Source: Bacteroidales bacterium (lineage in GTDB: Bacteria > Bacteroidota > Bacteroidia > Bacteroidales > UBA7960). From it: a stretch of 10,778 bases of DNA. The stretch covers positions 1 to 10,778 of the forward strand of contig DMJL01000110.1 of assembly GCA_003451785.1 (NCBI GenBank), written 5' to 3'. The notes below the pieces were generated by a model. That model searched no databases and was not told the DNA's origin. It was given only the letters and a program-made list of their open reading frames with translations. The number at the start of each line of letters is the position of its first letter. Position 1 is the stretch's first letter. The position numbers and the translations under genes were made by a program. This document shows positions 6,647 through 10,778 of this stretch, piece after piece.

Positions 6647-7516
6647 TTAGGACCTTATTGGTTCAAACCCCTGCCCATAAACACCCATTACGCTTCCCAT
6701 TGTTATAAATGCCTTGGGGTCAACCTCCTTTACTACACGAAACACGGCTCCCGATTCATAACGCTTTACAACAACCATAAGCATGGCAACATCTTCTTTG
6801 GTGTACCACCCTTTGCCCTGCAGCAAGGTAACCCCCCTCCCGATTTCGTTCACAACACGGTCGGCAATAATTTCGTTGTGTTTGGAAAAGATAAAAAGTT
6901 GCACACTTCGCTTATGCCCCATCAGCAACATATCGATACTGTAGGAGCCTACGGCCATGGTTACAAATCCATAAACCAATACTTCGAAGGATTGGAACAA
7001 AATATATGAAGAAGAGATAATCACAACATCCATGAGCAAAATGAGCCTCCCATGACTAATATTTCGATACTTATTGATAATCATTGCAATAATATCGGTT
7101 CCCCCTGTACTGCCCCCCTGGGTGAAAACCATTCCAATAGCTGCACCACCCAGAATTCCTCCAATGATAGCCGCCATAAACCTGTCATCAACAACCGGTT
7201 CGGGAAATAATGGTTGCAGCATTGCCAGAAATCCCGAAAGCACTACTATGCCATACACGGTTTTGATTCCAAATCCTAATCCCAAGCTCTTAATCCCAAA
7301 CGACAAAAGGATAATATTCACCACCAAAAAAGTAACAGCCACAGGAAATTCAGTCGCAAAATAAAGCAACGATGCTGCACCCGTAACCCCTCCACCAACT
7401 ATTTCTGAAGGGATCAGAAAAGCCGTCCACGAAAGTGCATTAATAAACAATCCGATGGTAATAATGCCATAGGAGCGAATGATGTCGAACACAGAACTTG
7501 AATTTTTACTTTTCAT
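6647..7516 (-). CDS. YitT-family membrane protein (DUF161 + DUF2179)
   Basis: A 289-residue integral membrane protein of the YitT family, whose transport or other function is not established. About five or six hydrophobic segments are visible (roughly 15-35, 42-58, 60-78, 86-104, 112-132, 158-200). The family signature GGSTGGTDIIAMIINKY lies at 134-150, and an early glycine-rich segment with PSEIVGGGVTGAASL lies at 36-50. Residues ~222-277 form the soluble C-terminal DUF2179 domain, containing GRGVTLLQGKGWYTKEDVAML, then VFRVVKEVDPKAFITMGSV. The length is normal for the family (~280-290). The start is supported because the membrane segments begin soon after it and a -7 element lies 38 nt upstream. 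No membrane-transport partner is nearby. Confidence 0.92.
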   Translation of the reverse strand: MKSKNSSSVFDIIRSYGIITIGLFINALSWTAFLIPSEIVGGGVTGAASLLYFATEFPVAVTFLVVNIILLSFGIKSLGLGFGIKTVYGIVVLSGFLAMLQPLFPEPVVDDRFMAAIIGGILGGAAIGMVFTQGGSTGGTDIIAMIINKYRNISHGRLILLMDVVIISSSYILFQSFEVLVYGFVTMAVGSYSIDMLLMGHKRSVQLFIFSKHNEIIADRVVNEIGRGVTLLQGKGWYTKEDVAMLMVVVKRYESGAVFRVVKEVDPKAFITMGSVMGVYGQGFEPIRS

Positions 7517-7554
7517 GGCAGAAAGGTTCGCAGAATATTAAACAAGAATAAAAA

Positions 7555-7562
7555 CAAAACTA
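7555..7562 (-). promoter_or_regulatory. -7 element for the yitT-like gene
   Basis: The minus strand reads TAGTTTTG, an exact TAnnTTTG match, 38 nt upstream of the ATG. A second, imperfect copy, TAGTTTGC, lies 20 nt further upstream at 7575-7582; its internal TTTG is only 13 nt from the -7 box, too close to be a normal -33 element. Confidence 0.5.
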
Positions 7563-7684
7563 CACCTTTATTGTGCAAACTAGCCACAGATAGTAGAGAA
7601 AAGAGAAATCATATTGCAAGACTTTGATGTTGATCTCAATTAAGAAAAATTATGCCATTGCAAATCTGCAAAACGCCGCCAATA

Positions 7685-7765
7685 ACCTCCTGAAAGATTT
7701 CAAATCAATCTTAATCATGCAATTTAGGCGGAATAATGCAAAAATCTTAAAATTTTTCAGGTGGT
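7685..7765. repeat. Imperfect inverted repeat in the yitT-lipoprotein intergenic region
   Basis: ACC, a T-T mismatch, then CCTGAAAGATTT (7689-7700) pairs with AAATTTTTCAGG (7750-7761), T, GGT (7763-7765). That is 15 Watson-Crick or G-T positions in 16, separated by 49 nt. The loop contains two ATCTTAA words (7709-7715 and 7744-7750). Confidence 0.4.
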
Positions 7766-7893
7766 ATATTAGCCCGATTTTTACGACAGGAAATTACTAA
7801 AAGACCATCTGGAAAAATTAAAAAACAATGTTTTCATCTTAATCTTCTATCGCTTAACCTATATTTAAAGATTGCTATATCAAGGCTGAAATG

Positions 7894-7913
7894 ACTCTTT
7901 CAGAGTATTTTTT
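7894..7913 (+). promoter_or_regulatory. Small hairpin plus T-tract upstream of the lipoprotein gene
   Basis: ACTCT (7894-7898), loop TTC, AGAGT (7902-7906), then ATTTTTTG. It could be a weak terminator or attenuator 140 nt before the lipoprotein start. Five base pairs is short, so this is tentative. Confidence 0.25.
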
Positions 7914-8052
7914 GCATCCCTATGGAAGGCGAAAAATTTAAAAAACTTGAACCATTCCAACCTTGGGGCATCTTTATTCGTCTTGTTTGTAAATGCAAAG
8001 CAAAAACATGCAATTTTTTAATTTTACTTACAATCATTCAAAATCAAAAAGC

Positions 8053-8733
8053 ATGAGAAGAATCAAAGGTTACTTAACAATTACAGCAATTCTTTCAATG
8101 GGTTTACTAAGCAGTTGCGAAGAGCAACAGGCTACCCAGAATCAGGGGAATTTGAAAATTTCCACTAGAATGGTTCGCAGCTCAACAGCTCCAATGCAAA
8201 CGGCTGCTCCAATGCTCGTATTCAACAGTGGTTATGTGGTAGTACGCGAAGTGGTATTTGACGGCGACATGGCAGATGGAAGAACAATTTCCATTACAGA
8301 AGAACTTATCACTACGATAGATTTGGTATCAGGTATTGCCAATCCTCCATTTCTAATGGATATACCCCCAGGCACCTATACATCAGTAAATCTGGGAATT
8401 GAAATACAAGATGAAACAGCAAGACCGTCTGTAGTTGCGGAGGGAATGTTTACCAATGCAGCTGGAATAGCAACTCCTATACGATTCGAGTTTAATTCAG
8501 GTGAGGTTTTTGAGGCTAACTCCGATGAGCCAGTTACCCTTTCGGCAGCAACTCCTGCTACAGCTAAAATTACTTTTGACCCACATATTTGGTTTTCAAC
8601 TATCACAGCGGCACAACTGAACAATGCAGCAAGGTTTAATGGCGTTATTGTTGTAAGTGAAACTAGGAACACCGGAATTTTCAATATCGTGGCAGATAGG
8701 CTCGATGAAGCAACTGAGTCAGATTTTAGATAA
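8053..8733 (+). CDS. Putative secreted lipoprotein of unknown function, possibly DUF4382-like
   Basis: The frame is open from an ATG at 7993, but the start at 8053 is preferred: it puts a normal lipoprotein signal peptide at the N terminus (MRRIKGYLTITAILSMGLLS, lipobox Leu-Ser-Ser-Cys22), whereas the upstream start adds 20 polar residues before it. The 226-residue product should be lipidated at Cys22, and the following Glu-Glu-Gln-Gln suits surface export in Bacteroidota. The mature part is beta-rich. An early strand pair with VVVREVVFDG (about 57-66), then LITTIDLVSG and LMDIPPGTYTSVNLGIEI (about 100-117) resemble the DUF4382 pattern (a 'strand, L.dL...G, lpaGtYt.i.L' core), a family often found in Bacteroidota lipoproteins. 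No catalytic motif is visible. It is a single-gene unit with a strong terminator 18 nt after the stop. Its function is unknown. Confidence 0.75.
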   Translation: MRRIKGYLTITAILSMGLLSSCEEQQATQNQGNLKISTRMVRSSTAPMQTAAPMLVFNSGYVVVREVVFDGDMADGRTISITEELITTIDLVSGIANPPFLMDIPPGTYTSVNLGIEIQDETARPSVVAEGMFTNAAGIATPIRFEFNSGEVFEANSDEPVTLSAATPATAKITFDPHIWFSTITAAQLNNAARFNGVIVVSETRNTGIFNIVADRLDEATESDFR

Positions 8734-8751
8734 AAATCATAATCTTTTTCT

Positions 8752-8787
8752 AAAAGCTGATGGGCTTCTGCTCATCAGCTTTTTTTT
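8752..8787 (+). terminator. Strong Rho-independent terminator of the lipoprotein gene
   Basis: AAAAGCTGATGGGC (8752-8765) pairs with GCTCATCAGCTTTT (8770-8783) as a continuous 14-bp stem with one G-T pair and a TTCT loop, followed by a run of T's through 8787. It starts 18 nt after the stop codon. Confidence 0.95.
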
Positions 8788-9088
8788 ACCCGTATTTTTT
8801 GGTGCAATTATGTTACTCGTATTTTATTTAATTGCGTTGCAAAGTAATTTAATACCATTACAGAAGACTCACTAGGCATCGAAATGGATGTTGCTGGATA
8901 TCGTTTTCTGCTTAATTATATTGGCAATTTTGAAGGGTTGAAGGTTTTTAAACTAAATCTCTAAGAATTGGTCAATCATTTTTATTTTAGCGGAATAATA
9001 TTGAGAAATGCTCAATTGATATGAATCTCGCAATCGGATTCTTTCAATTCGAAGACACTATTTTTTGCGTAATTAAAAATGCGATTTA
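8788..9088. other. AT-rich intergenic region upstream of the DUF6671-like gene
   Basis: About 300 nt without a supported gene. The part nearest the gene can form two mutually exclusive hairpins: ATTGAG/CTCAAT (9000-9005 with 9011-9016), and AATTGA..GAATC with GATTC..TCAATT (9014-9027 with 9037-9049). A T-rich match to the -7 box (TATTTTTTG, one T too long) lies at 9059-9067. The part at 8790-8990 shows nothing I recognise. Confidence 0.4.
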
Positions 9089-9934
9089 ATGTTGGAATTT
9101 TTCAAAGGCAGAACACTGGTAATTGCCACCAAACATGAGAAGGAGAAAGTAATGGCACCAATTCTCGAGAGAGAGTTTGGGGTGCTGTGCGTGGTGCCGG
9201 AAAACTTCAATTCCGACCTTCTTGGTACTTTTTCGGGCGAGATTGAACGGGTTGACGACCCGCTCACCACCCTTAGAAAAAAATGCATGATGGCAGCACA
9301 GCTTACGGGTTGCGACTTAGTGGCCGGCAACGAAGGCTCCTTCGGGCCACACCCAACCTTGTTTTTTGCCCATGCCAACGACGAAATGGTCATGCTCCTC
9401 GACCTAAAAAACCATTTGGAGATTGTAGAACGCGAACTCAATACCACTACCAACTTCGACGGCTGCGAGATTGCATCGGAGCAGGCGTTGATGGCATTTG
9501 CCGAGAAAGTGCAGTTTCCGTCGCATGGCATCATCCTGAAAAAGGATAAAACCGATTATTCCATAGTTTTGAAAGGCATCACTAACTATGAAGATCTTAT
9601 AGCCGGCTACAACAAGGTAAAAGATAAACAGGGCAGGGCTTATGCAGAAACCGATATGCGAGCCATGTTCAACCCTACTCGCATGGCAAATATTGAAAAG
9701 GCGACCGAAAAACTGGCAGCAAAAGCCTGCTCGCTATGCCCGCATTGCAGCACACCCGGTTTCGGCATCACAGATTCTAAAAGAGGATTACCATGTATGC
9801 TCTGCGGTAGTCCCACACAATCGATTCTCAGCCATGTATATAGCTGCCTGAAATGTGGATATACCAAAGATTTGGAGTATCCTTACGGAAAGAAATCAGA
9901 AGACCCTGAATTTTGCGACTTTTGCAACCCGTAA
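9089..9934 (+). CDS. DUF6671-family protein with C-terminal double zinc-ribbon-like region
   Basis: A 281-residue, probably cytoplasmic protein that I recognise as the DUF6671 type, function unknown. The N-terminal half carries GRTLVIATKHEKEKVMAPI (7-25), VVPENFNSDLLGTFSGEIER (35-54) and DLVAGNEGSFGPHP (76-89), the most conserved-looking blocks. The arrangement (beta strand with T-K-H-x-K near the N terminus, a later helix with RKKC at 63-66, then D-x-V-x-G-N-E-G) loosely recalls the Maf/HAM1/YjjX nucleotide pyrophosphatase fold; this is inference. Residues 214-281 hold four CxxC pairs (Cys214/217, 236/239, 253/256, 276/279, plus Cys220), enough for two zinc ribbons. There is no signal peptide or membrane segment. 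The start is the first Met of the frame, directly before the conserved region. rmuC follows in the same direction after 113 nt without a clear terminator between, so co-transcription is possible. Confidence 0.8.
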   Translation: MLEFFKGRTLVIATKHEKEKVMAPILEREFGVLCVVPENFNSDLLGTFSGEIERVDDPLTTLRKKCMMAAQLTGCDLVAGNEGSFGPHPTLFFAHANDEMVMLLDLKNHLEIVERELNTTTNFDGCEIASEQALMAFAEKVQFPSHGIILKKDKTDYSIVLKGITNYEDLIAGYNKVKDKQGRAYAETDMRAMFNPTRMANIEKATEKLAAKACSLCPHCSTPGFGITDSKRGLPCMLCGSPTQSILSHVYSCLKCGYTKDLEYPYGKKSEDPEFCDFCNP

Positions 9935-9990
9935 CCTAAAAACAACAACCTGCTTGAAGCAATTTAGCTGACTCAAATCTGCCTGAAGAG

Positions 9991-10021
9991 TTGCAGCATC
10001 CAAACAAAAAAAGTATCTTTC
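9991..10021 (+). promoter_or_regulatory. rmuC: Candidate promoter for rmuC
   Basis: TTG (9991-9993, preceded by G), a 20-nt spacer, then TATCTTTC (10014-10021), which matches TAnnTTTG except for the last base. The leader to the ATG at 10048 would be about 20 nt. Confidence 0.45.
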
Positions 10022-10047
10022 GGGAATATTTTAAAACATACTTCACA

Positions 10048-10778
10048 ATGGATTGGATAATTTTCCTGCTTCTCGCATTCGTCACCATCATTTTGATTTT
10101 AAACATTTTAAAATTCAATGCCGGCTCAGGACAAAAAGAAATTGAAAAAAAGATAGCTGAGCTATCGCAAACATTGTTGCGCATTGAATCAAGCTTAAAG
10201 GAAGATTTTCGGATAAACCGTCAGGAGAACGCTGCCATTGCCAGGGACAACCGAATAGAGTTGAATCAGGGTCTAAAAGAGTTTCGCGAAACAATGGAAC
10301 GGACTTTAAAGAGTTCTCAGGAATCCTTCGACCGTAATGTGCAATCGTTCAACAACCTTCAGCGCGAAAGATTTGGGCAGATGGAGGATAAGCAGAACAA
10401 GTTGGTGGAAAGCACTGAAAAACGATTGGATCAAATGCGCGAGACTGTCGAGGAAAAATTGCAGAAAACCCTCAACGAACGGCTTGGGCAGTCATTCAAA
10501 TTAGTGAGCGAGCAACTCGAAAGCGTACAAAAGGGACTTGGTGAGATGCAAAGCCTTGCACAGGATGTGGGTGGGCTAAAAAAAGTGCTAAGCAATCCCA
10601 AACTGCGTGGAGGCATTGGCGAAGTGCAATTGGCAATGCTGCTTGAGCAGGTTTTGGCACCTGAGCAGTATCAGGCCAATGTACATACCAAGAAAGGATC
10701 ATCAGAATCGGTGGAGTTTGCCATAAAACTTCCCGGGCGCGACGAAAGCATGGCGGTGGTGTATCTGCCTGTGGATGC
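10048..10778 (+). CDS. rmuC: DNA recombination protein RmuC family, 5' part (continues beyond the window)
   Basis: The first 243 codons of an RmuC-family gene, open to the right edge. RmuC limits recombination at inverted repeats in E. coli and carries a restriction-endonuclease-like core; Bacteroidota homologues have about 430-470 residues. Residues 3-21 form one N-terminal membrane anchor (WIIFLLLAFVTIILILNIL). Residues ~28-175 are a long, charged coiled-coil region rich in Glu, Gln, Lys and Arg. The conserved core begins at ~177 with LKKVLSNPKLRGGIGEVQL (177-195), MLLEQVLAPEQY (197-208), then VEFAIKLPG (222-230) and VVYLPVD at the edge, the family's hallmark order. The Trp usually found in the RG.WGE motif is Ile190 here, a variation I cannot judge without the rest. 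The start fits, since the membrane anchor begins at residue 3. The nuclease-like half lies mostly outside the window. Confidence 0.92.
   Translation, partial: MDWIIFLLLAFVTIILILNILKFNAGSGQKEIEKKIAELSQTLLRIESSLKEDFRINRQENAAIARDNRIELNQGLKEFRETMERTLKSSQESFDRNVQSFNNLQRERFGQMEDKQNKLVESTEKRLDQMRETVEEKLQKTLNERLGQSFKLVSEQLESVQKGLGEMQSLAQDVGGLKKVLSNPKLRGGIGEVQLAMLLEQVLAPEQYQANVHTKKGSSESVEFAIKLPGRDESMAVVYLPVD

Larger units (their letters stand above)
7517..8052. other. AT-rich divergent intergenic region and lipoprotein leader
   Basis: About 535 nt between the divergent yitT-like and lipoprotein genes, without a recognised gene. Contents are the yitT-like -7 element, an imperfect inverted repeat (7685-7700 with 7750-7765), six TGCAA words between 7575 and 7745, and a small hairpin with T-tract (7894-7913). 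A clear TAnnTTTG promoter for the lipoprotein was not found; TAATTTTA at 8019-8026 matches seven of eight positions but has no correctly spaced TTTG. Confidence 0.5.

Noticed and set aside
6655..6685. GGTTCAAACCCC, resembling a tRNA T-arm
   Set aside because: It lies inside the last codons of the yitT-like gene and no acceptor stem, D-arm or anticodon arm can be built around it.
8657..8875. 72-codon plus-strand frame with a hydrophobic C-terminal half
   Set aside because: Its first part lies in another frame of the lipoprotein gene and it then runs straight through the strong terminator at 8752-8787. The hydrophobicity comes from the T-tract and AT-rich sequence.
9073..9534. 153-codon minus-strand frame opposite the DUF6671-like gene
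   Set aside because: It is antisense to conserved coding sequence, rich in Ser/Asn/Phe, and has no family resemblance.
9936..10184. 82-codon minus-strand frame over the rmuC start
   Set aside because: The plus strand here encodes the membrane anchor and coiled coil of RmuC, continuous with the conserved core downstream.

Overview
The window looks like a chromosomal segment of a member of the Bacteroidota. Evidence is a SusD/RagB protein followed by a SusE-type lipoprotein (a pair essentially confined to that phylum), lipoproteins whose mature ends start Cys-Glu-Glu, promoters of the Bacteroidota type (TTTG, then about 20 nt, then TAnnTTTG) rather than the -35/-10 kind, and A-rich leaders without strong Shine-Dalgarno sites. 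The order cannot be fixed from this sequence.

Layout: (1) positions 1-2238 hold the tail of a glycan-uptake operon: the 3' part of a susD-like gene, a susE-like gene 21 nt later, then a strong hairpin terminator. No glycosidase follows. (2) 2240-2750 is a gene-free stretch with two diverged copies of a ~97-nt direct repeat enclosing compact hairpins. (3) 2751-5649 holds two minus-strand genes, a U32 peptidase-family protein of the TrhP/YegQ tRNA-hydroxylation type and an M20C aminoacyl-histidine dipeptidase (PepD). (4) Diverging from pepD, a LemA-like membrane protein is driven by a textbook promoter so close to its ATG that the mRNA leader must be only a few nucleotides. (5) After a short intergenic repeat rich in TTTGCG words and a terminator comes a minus-strand YitT-family membrane protein. 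(6) An AT-rich ~0.5-kb gap precedes a secreted lipoprotein of unknown role, possibly DUF4382-like, closed by a very clear terminator. (7) The right end carries a DUF6671-type gene with four CxxC pairs and the 5' part of rmuC, which runs off the window.

Most genes are single transcription units with unrelated jobs: glycan uptake, tRNA modification, dipeptide salvage, envelope functions and DNA maintenance. No RNA gene, CRISPR array, insertion sequence or phage gene was recognised. Nothing amounts to a clear new multi-gene system. The least explained items are the DUF6671 protein, the repeat and hairpin mosaic at 2240-2750, and the unknown lipoprotein with its long leader.
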